A DNA stretch of 64,000 bases from LGRD01 sp031415135 (GCA_031415135.1 JANORB010000038.1:31278-95277); one strand, 5' to 3'; numbered from the stretch's first letter, positions 45,931 to 54,499 are shown. The notes: generated by a model from the letters alone, not told the origin. A program made the numbers and translations.

Positions 45931-46863
45931 ATGGCCACCCGTGCTCCAGCGCACGACCCGCAGGTCGAGAAGCTGCGCCTCATCGCCAACACCGCCCAAC
46001 TCGTGCAGTACCTGCATGCGGAGCTGGACTGGCCGGTCGAGGTGGAAGATGTGGACGACGCCTTCTTCGACTGGGACCCGGCCGAACTTCATTTGTCCGA
46101 AGACTACGTCGGCGTCATCAGCAGCATCAAGCAACTGCGCCCGCTCGCCGATGGGCAACCGTGGGGCATCTTCTTCGTCGAGTTCGACCGCAAGCGCCTG
46201 CCCATCGTCGCGTTGCGCCGCCTGCTCAACAGCTTGGCCATCAAGCGCCGCGCCAGCGCGAAGAGGGGAGGGGGCTACCAAACCTGGCATGCACGCGACC
46301 TGCTCTTCGTCTCCAGCTTCGGCGAGGCGGGCCACCGCGAGATTGCGCTGGCCCACTTCACCGATGAGTCCGAGCATGGCGATCTACCCGTGCTGCGCGT
46401 CCTGGGTTGGCACGAAGACAATAAAGAGTTGCAACTTGCTGCCGTTGTCGCCACGCTTCGCAGCAAGCTGCGCTGGCCGGCGCTGACAGAAGGCGCCGCC
46501 GCACAGAAAACCTGGCGCGAGCAATGGGCCGGCGCCTTCACGCTGCAATACCGCCAGGCCATCAACGACGCCAGGTCGCTGGCGCTGGCGCTGGCGGTGC
46601 TCGCCAAGCGCATCCGCGTGCGCGCCAACGATGTGCTCAAGGCCGAAAGCGAGCGCGGCCACCTGCGCAAGTTGCATCAGGCCTTCAGGGCCAACCTGAT
46701 CGCCGACCTCACGCCCGATGGGTTTGCCGACATGTTTGCGCAGACCATCGCCTACGGCCTGTTCACCGCCCAGGTGTCACGCGGCTCCGGCGCGCTGGTG
46801 GCCGACAACGTCGTCGACATGGTGCCCAGCACCAACCCCCTTTTTGCGCGATCTGTTGAATGA
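45931..46863 (+). CDS. N-terminal part of a type ISP/Eco57I-like DNA methyltransferase, ends by frameshift
   Basis: The 310-residue frame starts at an ATG preceded by GGGAG. It carries the conserved N-terminal part of large Eco57I-like methylases: VQYLHAELDWPVEVEDVDD, then GIFFVEFDRKRLP, and a C-terminal FADMFAQTIAYGLFTAQVSR. At 46836-46845 a C5T5 run shifts the frame: here it reads NPLFARSVE and stops, while the +1 frame reads NPFLRDLLNDFLS, the expected continuation. The methylase motifs are therefore in the next frame. It was probably one 1203-residue gene with the following entry. Confidence 0.8.
   Translation: MATRAPAHDPQVEKLRLIANTAQLVQYLHAELDWPVEVEDVDDAFFDWDPAELHLSEDYVGVISSIKQLRPLADGQPWGIFFVEFDRKRLPIVALRRLLNSLAIKRRASAKRGGGYQTWHARDLLFVSSFGEAGHREIALAHFTDESEHGDLPVLRVLGWHEDNKELQLAAVVATLRSKLRWPALTEGAAAQKTWREQWAGAFTLQYRQAINDARSLALALAVLAKRIRVRANDVLKAESERGHLRKLHQAFRANLIADLTPDGFADMFAQTIAYGLFTAQVSRGSGALVADNVVDMVPSTNPLFARSVE
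46836..46845 (+). other. C5T5 frameshift site in the methyltransferase gene
   Basis: CCCCCTTTTT separates the two methylase frames. One C fewer would join them in frame. CCC-C is also a recognised context for +1 ribosomal slippage. A sequencing error, a disabling mutation, slippage-based phase variation and programmed frameshifting all remain open. Confidence 0.7.
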
Positions 46864-49543
46864 CTTTCTCAGCGCTGCGGGCCGGGCACGCCAGCGCGAC
46901 AAGCGGGTGGACTTTGACGAGCTCGGCATCAATGACGTGGTCGAGACGCTGCGCGACGCGCCGATGGACGACATCCTGCGCAGCTTCAACAGCGACCGGC
47001 CGGGCGAAGACCCGGTGATCCATTTCTACGAAGACTTCCTGAAGGCCTACGACAAGAAGATGCGCGCCCAGCGCGGCGTGTTCTACACCCCGCGCCCTGT
47101 GGTGCAGTTCATCGTGCGCAGCGTGCACGAGATTCTGCAAACCGAGTTCGGCATCGAAGACGGCTTGGCCAGCACCATCACCTGGGGCGAGATGCGAAAG
47201 CGCCGGCCGGACCTTGCGTTGCCGGCGCACACCACCGACGACACGCCCTTCGTTCAGGTGCTCGACCCTGCCACCGGCACCGGCACGTTTCTGGTCGAGA
47301 TCATCGACTTGATCTACGAGCACATGCGTGCCAAGTGGGCGAAGCGGGGGTGGGTGACGCGCGAGCAGATCAAGGCGCCGTGGAATGACTATGTGCGACA
47401 TCACTTGTTGCCGCGACTGCATGGCTTCGAGTTGATGATGGCGCCGTACGCCATCGCGCACATGAAGATCGGCTTGAAGCTGGCGGAGACCGGCTATGCG
47501 TTTCCCGAAGATGGGCCGCGTGTAAACGTATTCTTGACCAACGCGCTGGAGCCCGCACACGCCATAAATCCGGGGTTGCAGTTTGAGGCTCCCATGCTGG
47601 CGCATGAGGCGGCTGAGGCAAATCGAGCAAAGGTCCGACTGGCGGCAACCGTGGTGGTCGGCAATCCGCCATATTCGGGCGACTCGGCGAACCAAGGCGA
47701 TTGGATTGCTAAATTGATGCGCACGCGGTTGCCTGACGGGGCGGACAGCTATTTCAGATTTAACGAAGCCGATCTTGGCGAGCGGAACCCCAAGTGGGTG
47801 AACAACGACTACGTCAAGTTCATGCGTTTGGCGCAGTCAAGGCTGGCCGCACTGGGTACCGGCGTGCTGGGCTACATCACCAGCAACTCATACCTGGCAA
47901 GCCCGACGTTCCGCGGCGTGCGCCAGAGCTTGCTGCACACCTATCCCCAACTGCGCCTCCTGGATTTGCACGGCAACGCGAACAAGGGGGAAATTGCGGG
48001 CGGTGACGAGAACGTGTTTGAAATAAGGGAGGGAGTCGCCATCGCTATCGGCAGCCTCAATTCAGTCATCGCGCGTCACGTTGGGCACGCCGATCTGACT
48101 GGGCCTCGGCAAGCAAAGTACAACAGCTTGTTGGCTGATGGACTCAGCCTGTTACGTCCCTTTGTGCCTATGGGCGACAAGCTTCAACTGACACGCAGCG
48201 ATGTCGTCGGGCTGGCGGAGTACGAGGCAGGGTGGCCGCTACCCACCATTTCACCGGTGAACTCGGTGGGCATCGTTACAGCACGGGATGCTCTATGCAT
48301 TCACTTCACCGAGCAGCAGGCTTGGAACACCGTGCGCGACTTCGCAAGTCGCAGTGTTGAAGATGCGCGGGAGGCATATTCGCTTGGCGACGATGCGCAA
48401 GACTGGCGAATTGAGTGGGCTCAAAAGGATGTGAATGCGACCGGGCCAAGTAGGAAGTTGGTGCGGTCAATTCTCTATCGCCCTTTTGATGTGCGCCAGA
48501 CGTACTACACGGGCAAGGCAAGTGGTTTCATGGTCCGGCCGCGGCCGGAGGTCATGCGCCACATGCACGGAGGCGAGAACCATGCTCTTTCCTTGGTCCG
48601 CAGCACGGAAATCGTCGGTGGGTATGAACATGTGTTTGTCGCAAACCTGCTCACGACTCATCACACGGTTTCGATCAAGGAAGTCAACTACCACTTTCCG
48701 CTTTGGCAGTATGAGGGGGAAGTTCGCACCCCAAACTTTTCGCCAAGCTTTTCCAAGGCCATGCGATCTGCCCTTGCCTTCGCCGCGACCGACTACCGCC
48801 CTGAAGACGACACTGCCCCTCTGAACGCAGACAAGGTCTTTCACTATCTCTACGCTGTGCTGCACAGCCCGGCCTACCGGCAACGCTATGCCGCTTTCTT
48901 GCGCACCGACTTCCCGCGCATCCCGATTCCGGCCTCGCGCTCCGTGTTCGACGCACTGGCCACATTGGGCGCGCAGCTCGTGAAGTGGCACTTGCTGGAA
49001 CACCCGACTGCCATTTCGATCACCGCCACCTCCGCCCCAGCGGGCGTGACCGTGCCGGCCTTCACCGACACAGACCGCAAGCTGCTGAAAGTGGCCGAGA
49101 AGAGCCGTGGGCTGGCCAACATCGAGATGACCGCCGAAGGCCCGTTCGGCACCGTTTTCATCAACCCCACCAGCGGCTTCACCAGCGTGCAGCAAGCCGT
49201 ATGGCAACACACGATCGGCGGCTACCAAGTGCTGCACAAGTGGCTTGACGATCGTCGCAAAGCCCAGCGCAGCCTGAGCGACGACGACATCGCGCACTGG
49301 CGGCGCGTGTACGCCGCACTCGAAGCCACGCAGGGCCTGATGCGACAAATCGACAAAGCCATCACGGCGCATGGCGGCTGGCCGACGAGCGATGGCAAGG
49401 CTGGCGCGTTTTCCTTCGATCACCCTCCTCCTGATGTCGTCACGCTCGCCGCCAACGCCGCTGCCCGACCCAAGGCACGACGCAAAGCGGTACCCGTGAC
49501 CCAAACCGGGTTCGGCTTCGATGGTGGCCCCGACGGAGCCTGA
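46841..49543 (+). CDS. Catalytic and target-recognition part of the type ISP/Eco57I-like DNA methyltransferase
   Basis: The reading frame after the C5T5 shift gives about 900 residues. It has a coupler-like segment DEDPVIHFYEDFL-type (GEDPVIHFYEDFLKAYD), FYTPRPVVQFIVRS, the SAM-binding motif I LDPATGTGTFLVEIIDL, and the catalytic NPPY in VVVGNPPYSGD, which marks an N6-adenine methylase. The second half (about 47,900-48,900) is a presumptive target-recognition domain with visibly lower GC. If translated separately, the first plausible start is inside this range (GTG about 46910 or ATG about 46967). It overlaps the DUF3800 gene by 23 bases, so the two are coupled. Confidence 0.85.
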   Translation, partial: FLRDLLNDFLSAAGRARQRDKRVDFDELGINDVVETLRDAPMDDILRSFNSDRPGEDPVIHFYEDFLKAYDKKMRAQRGVFYTPRPVVQFIVRSVHEILQTEFGIEDGLASTITWGEMRKRRPDLALPAHTTDDTPFVQVLDPATGTGTFLVEIIDLIYEHMRAKWAKRGWVTREQIKAPWNDYVRHHLLPRLHGFELMMAPYAIAHMKIGLKLAETGYAFPEDGPRVNVFLTNALEPAHAINPGLQFEAPMLAHEAAEANRAKVRLAATVVVGNPPYSGDSANQGDWIAKLMRTRLPDGADSYFRFNEADLGERNPKWVNNDYVKFMRLAQSRLAALGTGVLGYITSNSYLASPTFRGVRQSLLHTYPQLRLLDLHGNANKGEIAGGDENVFEIREGVAIAIGSLNSVIARHVGHADLTGPRQAKYNSLLADGLSLLRPFVPMGDKLQLTRSDVVGLAEYEAGWPLPTISPVNSVGIVTARDALCIHFTEQQAWNTVRDFASRSVEDAREAYSLGDDAQDWRIEWAQKDVNATGPSRKLVRSILYRPFDVRQTYYTGKASGFMVRPRPEVMRHMHGGENHALSLVRSTEIVGGYEHVFVANLLTTHHTVSIKEVNYHFPLWQYEGEVRTPNFSPSFSKAMRSALAFAATDYRPEDDTAPLNADKVFHYLYAVLHSPAYRQRYAAFLRTDFPRIPIPASRSVFDALATLGAQLVKWHLLEHPTAISITATSAPAGVTVPAFTDTDRKLLKVAEKSRGLANIEMTAEGPFGTVFINPTSGFTSVQQAVWQHTIGGYQVLHKWLDDRRKAQRSLSDDDIAHWRRVYAALEATQGLMRQIDKAITAHGGWPTSDGKAGAFSFDHPPPDVVTLAANAAARPKARRKAVPVTQTGFGFDGGPDGA

Positions 49544-50435
49544 TCCGCCCACCGCCGACGCGCCGGGCCCGGCTCAAGTTGACTACTTCGTCGACGAAGC
49601 GGGCGACACGGCGCTGTTCCGCCACGGCGGCAAGCCGGCGCTGGGCCGAGACGGTGTGTCGAACTTCTTCATCCTCGGCCGGCTGGAGATCGACGACGCG
49701 GCAGCGCTGGCATCGGATATCGCGGCCCTGCGCCAGCGCCTGCTGGCCGACCCACTGCTGAGGGCGGTGCCGTCGATGCAGCCTGATCGTGGCAAGACGG
49801 CGCGCTTCTTTCATGCCAAGGACGACGTGCCCGAGGTGCGGGTGGAGGTCTTCCGGCTGCTGCTCGCCCACGAGTTGCGCTTCTCGGCCATCGTGAAGGA
49901 CAAGCGTGTGCTGTTGCGCGAGGCGCAGGCGGCGCTGGCTGCGGACCCGCGTGCGAAGTACAAGCCCGACGGGCATGCGCTTTACGACGCGATGATGCGC
50001 AAGCTCTTTGCGCGGCTCGGCCGCCACGGTGTGCATTCGCGCATCACGTTCGCGGTGCGCGGCAGCAAGCCCCGCACCGCGGCGCTGAAGCATGCGGTGC
50101 TGGAAGTGGAGCAGCACTTCGAGCGCGATTTCGGTTTTGCCCGCAACGTGAGCATCGACGTCGCCAGTGGCTACCCCTGGGACGCCGCCGGGCTGCAGGC
50201 CTGCGACTATTTTCTGTGGGCGCTGCAGCGCTTCTACGAGCGCCGCGAGGAGCGATTTCTCGAGGCCATGCGGCCGAAGTTCGTCGAGGTGATCGACATC
50301 GACCTCGACGCACCCAAGCGACGCGGCAAACAGCGCGAGCGTAGCGTGACCTTCACAAAAGAAAACCCGCTAGGTCTGGCGACGCGAGCGGGTTTGGCAG
50401 CGGCTTCAAAATTAGGGCTGGGCGATATAGGATGA
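49521..50435 (+). CDS. DUF3800 protein, third gene of the restriction-type operon
   Basis: The 304-residue protein has the DUF3800 hallmarks: VDYFVDEAGDTALF with paired acidic residues at the start, ARFFHAKDDVPEVRVEVF, a central IVKDKRVLL, and near the end ASGYPWDAAGLQACDYFLWALQRFYERREERF. The fold is related to RNase H-like nucleases; activity is not established. Its ATG lies inside the methylase gene (23-base overlap). The last 25 codons run through a hairpin that looks like an old terminator, so the C-terminus may be extended beyond the original stop. Confidence 0.85.
   Translation: MVAPTEPDPPTADAPGPAQVDYFVDEAGDTALFRHGGKPALGRDGVSNFFILGRLEIDDAAALASDIAALRQRLLADPLLRAVPSMQPDRGKTARFFHAKDDVPEVRVEVFRLLLAHELRFSAIVKDKRVLLREAQAALAADPRAKYKPDGHALYDAMMRKLFARLGRHGVHSRITFAVRGSKPRTAALKHAVLEVEQHFERDFGFARNVSIDVASGYPWDAAGLQACDYFLWALQRFYERREERFLEAMRPKFVEVIDIDLDAPKRRGKQRERSVTFTKENPLGLATRAGLAAASKLGLGDIG
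50363..50395 (+). terminator. Terminator-like hairpin inside the 3' end of the DUF3800 gene
   Basis: AAACCCGCT (50363-50371) and AGCGGGTTT (50387-50395) form a perfect nine-base stem with a 15-base loop. The following T run is only three bases, then GG. It sits 40 bases before the DUF3800 stop, an unusual place for a terminator unless the gene was extended by mutation. Confidence 0.4.
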
Positions 50436-50536
50436 GCGAGTCACCTCACGGCATGGAGCCGATTTTCGTCTCCCAGCGACTTGTATTGTAGTCACCGAGC
50501 GCGCTCTGCGCTCACTTCGAGCCGATATACTGATCG

Positions 50537-50590
50537 TCAGCGCTGATTTGTTCCGGCTTGCGGGCGCTCAATAAATTCCGCTAAAGACAG
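50537..50590 (+). ncRNA. SAM-II (SAM-alpha) riboswitch upstream of metX
   Basis: The sequence from about 50537 matches the SAM-II consensus piece by piece. AGCGC with TGATTT forms the P1 5' strand and loop, then CCGG, TTGC and GGCGCT give the P1 3' strand. AATAAAT and CCGCTAAAGA complete the pseudoknot. SAM-II elements bind S-adenosylmethionine and switch off metX/metA genes when SAM is plentiful. A terminator follows between aptamer and metX. A TATACT box at 50526-50531 could be the -10 element of the transcript; no good -35 is seen. Confidence 0.82.
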
Positions 50591-50597
50591 GACGCTG

Positions 50598-50632
50598 AAC
50601 CCGGTGTCCCGCTGATGCGGCGCCGGGTTTTT
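50598..50632 (+). terminator. Intrinsic terminator/attenuator between riboswitch and metX
   Basis: AACCCGG (50598-50604) pairs with CCGGGTT (50623-50629), enclosing a second small stem CCGC/GCGG (50609-50620), followed by five T residues (50628-50632). It ends ten bases before the metX ATG, so it is placed to be the expression platform of the SAM-II element. Confidence 0.75.
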
Positions 50633-50642
50633 GTTGGCACAC

Positions 50643-51794
50643 ATGAGTTCCGTCGGTCCCGTTGAGTCTCAATCAATGCATTTTGCCGAGCCGCTGGCCT
50701 TGCGCAGCGGTGCGCATTTGCGCGACTACACACTCGCCTATGAAACCTGCGGCCGCCTGAACGCCGACAAGAGCAACGCGGTGCTGGTGTGCCACGCACT
50801 CAACGCCAGCCACCATGTGGCCGGCACCCGTGCCGGCCCGGATGGGGCCGCGGTCAAGGGCAGCGAGGGTTGGTGGGACAACCTCATCGGCCCGGGCAAG
50901 CCGCTCGACACGAACCACTTCTTCGTCGTCGGCGTCAACAACCCCGGCTCGTGTTTCGGCTCGACCGGACCGATGCATCCCAACCCCGCCACCGGCGCGA
51001 TCTACGGCGCGGACTTCCCCGTCGTGACGGTCGAAGACTGGGTCGACGCGCAGGCTCGGCTGATGGACCGCCTGGGCATCACCACGCTGGCCGCGGTGAT
51101 CGGCGGCAGCCTCGGCGGCATGCAGGCGCTGAGCTGGGCGCTGCGGCATCCGACCCGGCTGCGCCAGTGCATCGCGGTGGCCACCGCGCCCAACCTGTCG
51201 GCGCAGAACATCGCCTTCAACGAAGTGGCGCGCCGCGCCATCGCCACCGACCCCGATTTTCACGGTGGCCATTTCTACGCGCACAACACCTTGCCGCGCC
51301 GCGGCCTGCGCGTGGCCCGCATGATCGGCCACATCACCTACCTGAGCGACGACGCGATGGACGCCAGGTTCGGCCGCGAGCTGAAAGACGGCGCGCTGAA
51401 CTACAGCACGCTGGCGGTCGAGTTCGAGATCGAAAGCTACCTGCGCTACCAGGGTGACAAGTTCAGCGAATACTTCGACGCCAACACCTATTTGCTGATC
51501 ACCCGCGCGCTCGACTACTTCGACCCGGCGGCCGAGCATGGCGGCGACCTGACGGCCGCATTCGCGGCGGCGCGCTGCAGGTTCCAGCTCATCAGCTTCA
51601 CCACCGACTGGCGCTTTTCACCGGCGCGCTCGCGCGAGATCGTCAAGGCGCTGGTCGACAACAAATTGCAGGTGAGCTACGCCGAGATCGAAGCCCCGCA
51701 TGGGCACGATGCGTTCTTGCTCGACGATGCGCGTTACCACGGGGTGCTGCGGGCCTGCTTTGACAACCTCGCCGCGGAGCTGAGGCATGTCTGA
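50643..51794 (+). CDS. metX: Homoserine O-acyltransferase MetX
   Basis: This enzyme acylates homoserine at the first committed step of methionine biosynthesis. The 383-residue alpha/beta hydrolase-fold protein has the nucleophile elbow GGSLGGMQALSWALRHP, an N-terminal LRSGAHLRDYTLAYETCG, and catalytic Asp and His in FTTDWRFSP and PHGHDAFLLDD. Whether acetyl- or succinyl-CoA is used cannot be decided by eye. The ATG at 50643 is preferred; a TTG four codons upstream is inside the terminator. The stop overlaps metW by eight bases. Regulation by the SAM-II riboswitch is expected. Confidence 0.96.
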   Translation: MSSVGPVESQSMHFAEPLALRSGAHLRDYTLAYETCGRLNADKSNAVLVCHALNASHHVAGTRAGPDGAAVKGSEGWWDNLIGPGKPLDTNHFFVVGVNNPGSCFGSTGPMHPNPATGAIYGADFPVVTVEDWVDAQARLMDRLGITTLAAVIGGSLGGMQALSWALRHPTRLRQCIAVATAPNLSAQNIAFNEVARRAIATDPDFHGGHFYAHNTLPRRGLRVARMIGHITYLSDDAMDARFGRELKDGALNYSTLAVEFEIESYLRYQGDKFSEYFDANTYLLITRALDYFDPAAEHGGDLTAAFAAARCRFQLISFTTDWRFSPARSREIVKALVDNKLQVSYAEIEAPHGHDAFLLDDARYHGVLRACFDNLAAELRHV

Positions 51795-52371
51795 TCGCAA
51801 GGACATGGAGCTGATCGCCGAACTGGTGCCGCCGGGCTCGCGCGTGCTCGACCTCGGCTGCGGCAATGGCGAGTTGCTGGCGCATCTGCGGCAGCGGCGC
51901 CAGTGCACCGGCTACGGCATCGAGATCGCCGACGCCAACGTGCTGGCCTGTGCGCAGCGGGGTGTCGACGTGATCCAGCTCAACCTCGAAGAAGGGCTGG
52001 CGCTGTTCGAGGACCAGAGCTTCGACGTGGTGCTGCAGCTCGACACGCTGCAACACCTGCGCAACACCGAGAAGATGCTGTTCGAGACGGCGCGTGTCGG
52101 GCGCGTGGGCATCGTCAGCTTTCCGAACTTCGCGCATTGGCCGAACCGGCTGAGCGTGTTCACCGGCCGCATGCCGGTCACCAGGGTGCTGCCGTACCAG
52201 TGGTATGACACGCCCAACATTCGCGTCGGCACCTATGCCGACTTCGAGGTGCTGGCGCGCCGCGATGGCCTGCGGATCCTCGATTCGTTCGGCATCCAGA
52301 ACGGTGCCGCAGTGCGCCGCTGGCCGAACCTGCGCGCCAGCGTTGCGGTGTTCAAGTTCCAGCGAAGCTGA
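51787..52371 (+). CDS. metW: Methionine biosynthesis protein MetW
   Basis: The 194-residue SAM-dependent methyltransferase-fold protein has motif I in RVLDLGCGNGELLAHL and the typical MetW segment VLPYQWYDTPNIRVGTYADFE. It is encoded directly after metX with an eight-base overlap, as in many betaproteobacteria and pseudomonads. It is thought to assist MetX in homoserine acylation. It shares the SAM-II control. Confidence 0.95.
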   Translation: MSDRKDMELIAELVPPGSRVLDLGCGNGELLAHLRQRRQCTGYGIEIADANVLACAQRGVDVIQLNLEEGLALFEDQSFDVVLQLDTLQHLRNTEKMLFETARVGRVGIVSFPNFAHWPNRLSVFTGRMPVTRVLPYQWYDTPNIRVGTYADFEVLARRDGLRILDSFGIQNGAAVRRWPNLRASVAVFKFQRS

Positions 52372-52399
52372 AGCGCGGCGCGCGTTGGGATCGGGCATC

Positions 52400-52519
52400 A
52401 TGCGGGTTCTGGTTGTGGAGTTCATCATCAAGCCCGAGCACGTCAGCGCCTTTCACGCGGCCATCGTCAGCAACGCCCAGGCGCCAGTCACGCACGAGCG
52501 CGGCGCCCTGATGTCATGA
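52400..52519 (+). pseudogene. Truncated antibiotic-biosynthesis-monooxygenase (ABM) fragment
   Basis: A 39-residue frame starts MRVLVVEFIIKPEHVSAF, then HAAIVSNAQAPVTHERG, which is the first half of a small ABM/YgiN-type monooxygenase. The expected GC(..)FDV core and second half are missing: the frame ends ALMS. It occupies the 203-bp gap between metW and otnK and is probably a decayed remnant. Confidence 0.55.
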
Positions 52520-52574
52520 GACGCCGGGCCGTTCCCGAGGCGAATGCCGACGTGCACAGCACGGGGCTTGGCGG

Positions 52575-53846
52575 ATGAGCGCCTTGCTGCTCGGCTGCAT
52601 CGCCGACGACTTCACCGGCGCCACCGACCTGGCCAACAACCTGGTGCGCGCCGGCATGCGCGTGGTGCAGACCATCGGCGTGCCAGGTGCGGCGCTGGCT
52701 GTCGAGGCCGATGCGGTGGTCGTCGCGCTCAAGTCGCGCACCATCGGCGCGGCCGACGCGGTGGCGCAGTCGCTGGCGGCGCTGCGCTGGCTGCAGGGGC
52801 AGGGCGCGCAACAGTGCTACTTCAAGGTCTGCTCCACCTTCGACTCCACGCCGCAGGGCAACATCGGCCCGGTGACCGACGCGCTGATGGACGCGCTGGG
52901 CTGCGAGTTGACGTTGGTGACGCCCGCCTTCCCCGACAACCAGCGCACGGTGTTCAAAGGCCACCTGTTCGTCGGCGACGTGCTGCTCAGCGACAGCGGC
53001 ATGCGCGAGCACCCGCTGACACCAATGCTCGACGCCAACCTGGTGCGCGTGCTGCAGGCGCAGACGCAGCGCAAGGTGGGGCTGGTCGACCAGGCGGTGG
53101 TGGCCCTGGGGGCAGCCGCCATCCGTGAGCGCTGCGCGCAACTGCGGCGCGACGGGTTCGGCATGGCCATCGTCGACGCGATCTGCAATGCCGACCTGAT
53201 GCGGCTCGGCCTGGCGCTGAAGGGCCAGGCGCTGGTGACGGCCGGCTCGGGCGTGGCCATCGGCATCCCGCAGAACTGGGGCCTGCACCCGGCACCCGAG
53301 GCTGCGGCACTGCCGCCCGCGGCCGGCACACGGGCGGTCGTCTCCGGCAGTTGCTCGGTGGCCACCAACGCGCAAGTGGCGAACGCGCTGGCCGGTGGTG
53401 TGCTCGATTTCGTGGTCGACCCGTTGGCGCTGGCGGCTGGCGCCGACGTGGTGGCGCAGGCCCTGGCGTGGGCGCAAAGCCGGCTCGGCCGCGGTGCGCT
53501 GCTGGTGCGCGCGACCGCGCAGCCGGCCGAATTGCAGGCCGTGCAAGCGCGGCTGGGGGCGGCGCATGCCGGCGAACTGGTCGAGCGCACGCTCGGCGCC
53601 ATCGCCTGCGGCCTGGTGCGCATGGGCGTGCGGCAACTCGTGGTGGCGGGCGGCGAGACCTCGGGCGCGGTGGTCCAGGCGCTCGGCATCCAGCAGTTCC
53701 AGATCGGCCCGCAGATCGACCCCGGCGTGCCGTGGTGCGCGGCAGTGTCACCCGAGGCGGGCGGCGAGACGTTGCACATCGCACTCAAGTCGGGCAACTT
53801 CGGCACGCCCGACTTTTTCACCAAGGCCTTCACCGTGCTGGCATGA
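52575..53846 (+). CDS. otnK: 3-oxo-tetronate kinase (four-carbon acid sugar kinase, DUF1537)
   Basis: This enzyme phosphorylates 3-oxo-tetronate (2-oxo-tetronate relatives) in four-carbon acid sugar degradation. The 423-residue product has an N-terminal domain starting LLLGCIADDFTGATDLANNL, the DUF1537 signature, and KVCSTFDSTPQGNIGPV for the sugar site. The C-terminal nucleotide domain has VSGSCSVATNAQV and VVAGGETSGAVVQAL. It overlaps the following aldolase-family gene by four bases (ATGA), which is the known OtnK-OtnC pairing. The usual dehydrogenase LtnD and isomerase OtnI are not in the window. Confidence 0.92.
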   Translation: MSALLLGCIADDFTGATDLANNLVRAGMRVVQTIGVPGAALAVEADAVVVALKSRTIGAADAVAQSLAALRWLQGQGAQQCYFKVCSTFDSTPQGNIGPVTDALMDALGCELTLVTPAFPDNQRTVFKGHLFVGDVLLSDSGMREHPLTPMLDANLVRVLQAQTQRKVGLVDQAVVALGAAAIRERCAQLRRDGFGMAIVDAICNADLMRLGLALKGQALVTAGSGVAIGIPQNWGLHPAPEAAALPPAAGTRAVVSGSCSVATNAQVANALAGGVLDFVVDPLALAAGADVVAQALAWAQSRLGRGALLVRATAQPAELQAVQARLGAAHAGELVERTLGAIACGLVRMGVRQLVVAGGETSGAVVQALGIQQFQIGPQIDPGVPWCAAVSPEAGGETLHIALKSGNFGTPDFFTKAFTVLA

Positions 53847-54499
53847 ACGAGCGCGAGCTTCGCGACGAAATCTGCCGCGTCGGGCGCTCGCTGTTCGAGC
53901 GCGGCCACGTGCACGCGACCGCCGGCAACATCAGCGTGCGGCTCGACGACGGTTTTCTGATCACCCCGACCGATGCCTGCCTGGGCACTCTGGCGCCCGA
54001 CCGCCTGGCGCGCCTGGATGCACAAGGCGTGCAGACCGCAGGCGACCGCGCGAGCAAGACGCTGGCGCTGCACCGGCGCATCTACGGCGCCGCGCCCGAC
54101 GCGCGCTGCGTGATCCACACCCACAGCACCCACCTCGTGGCGCTGAGCTTGCAAGGCGTGTGGAGCAACGACGACATCGTGCCGCCGATCACGCCCTACT
54201 TTGTCATGAAGGTCGGCCACGTGCCCTTGATGGCGTACCACCGCCCCGGCGATCCGCGGGCGGCCGATCTGGTGGCGCAGCGCATCCAGGCGATGGCCGC
54301 ACGCGGCACGCCGATCCGCGCGGTGATGCTCGACCGACTCGGCCCCACCGTGTGGCATGCCACACCGGGCGAAGCCAGCGCGGTGCTCGAAGAACTGGAA
54401 GAAACCGCGCGCCTGTGGTTGATGTCGCAACCGCGCCCGGCGCCACTCAGCGCGGCGCAGATCGACGAGTTGCGCACGGCCTTCGGCGTGCTCTGGTAG
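53843..54499 (+). CDS. otnC: 3-oxo-tetronate 4-phosphate decarboxylase (class II aldolase family)
   Basis: This step converts the phosphorylated product of OtnK to dihydroxyacetone phosphate with loss of CO2. The 218-residue protein shows class II aldolase motifs: GHVHATAGNISVRLDDGFLI with the substrate loop, and the zinc histidines in CVIHTHSTHLVAL. The ATG at 53843 overlaps the otnK stop; a longer upstream frame is antisense-like noise through otnK. It is distinct from the other class II aldolase at 9240-9980. Confidence 0.9.
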   Translation: MNERELRDEICRVGRSLFERGHVHATAGNISVRLDDGFLITPTDACLGTLAPDRLARLDAQGVQTAGDRASKTLALHRRIYGAAPDARCVIHTHSTHLVALSLQGVWSNDDIVPPITPYFVMKVGHVPLMAYHRPGDPRAADLVAQRIQAMAARGTPIRAVMLDRLGPTVWHATPGEASAVLEELEETARLWLMSQPRPAPLSAAQIDELRTAFGVLW

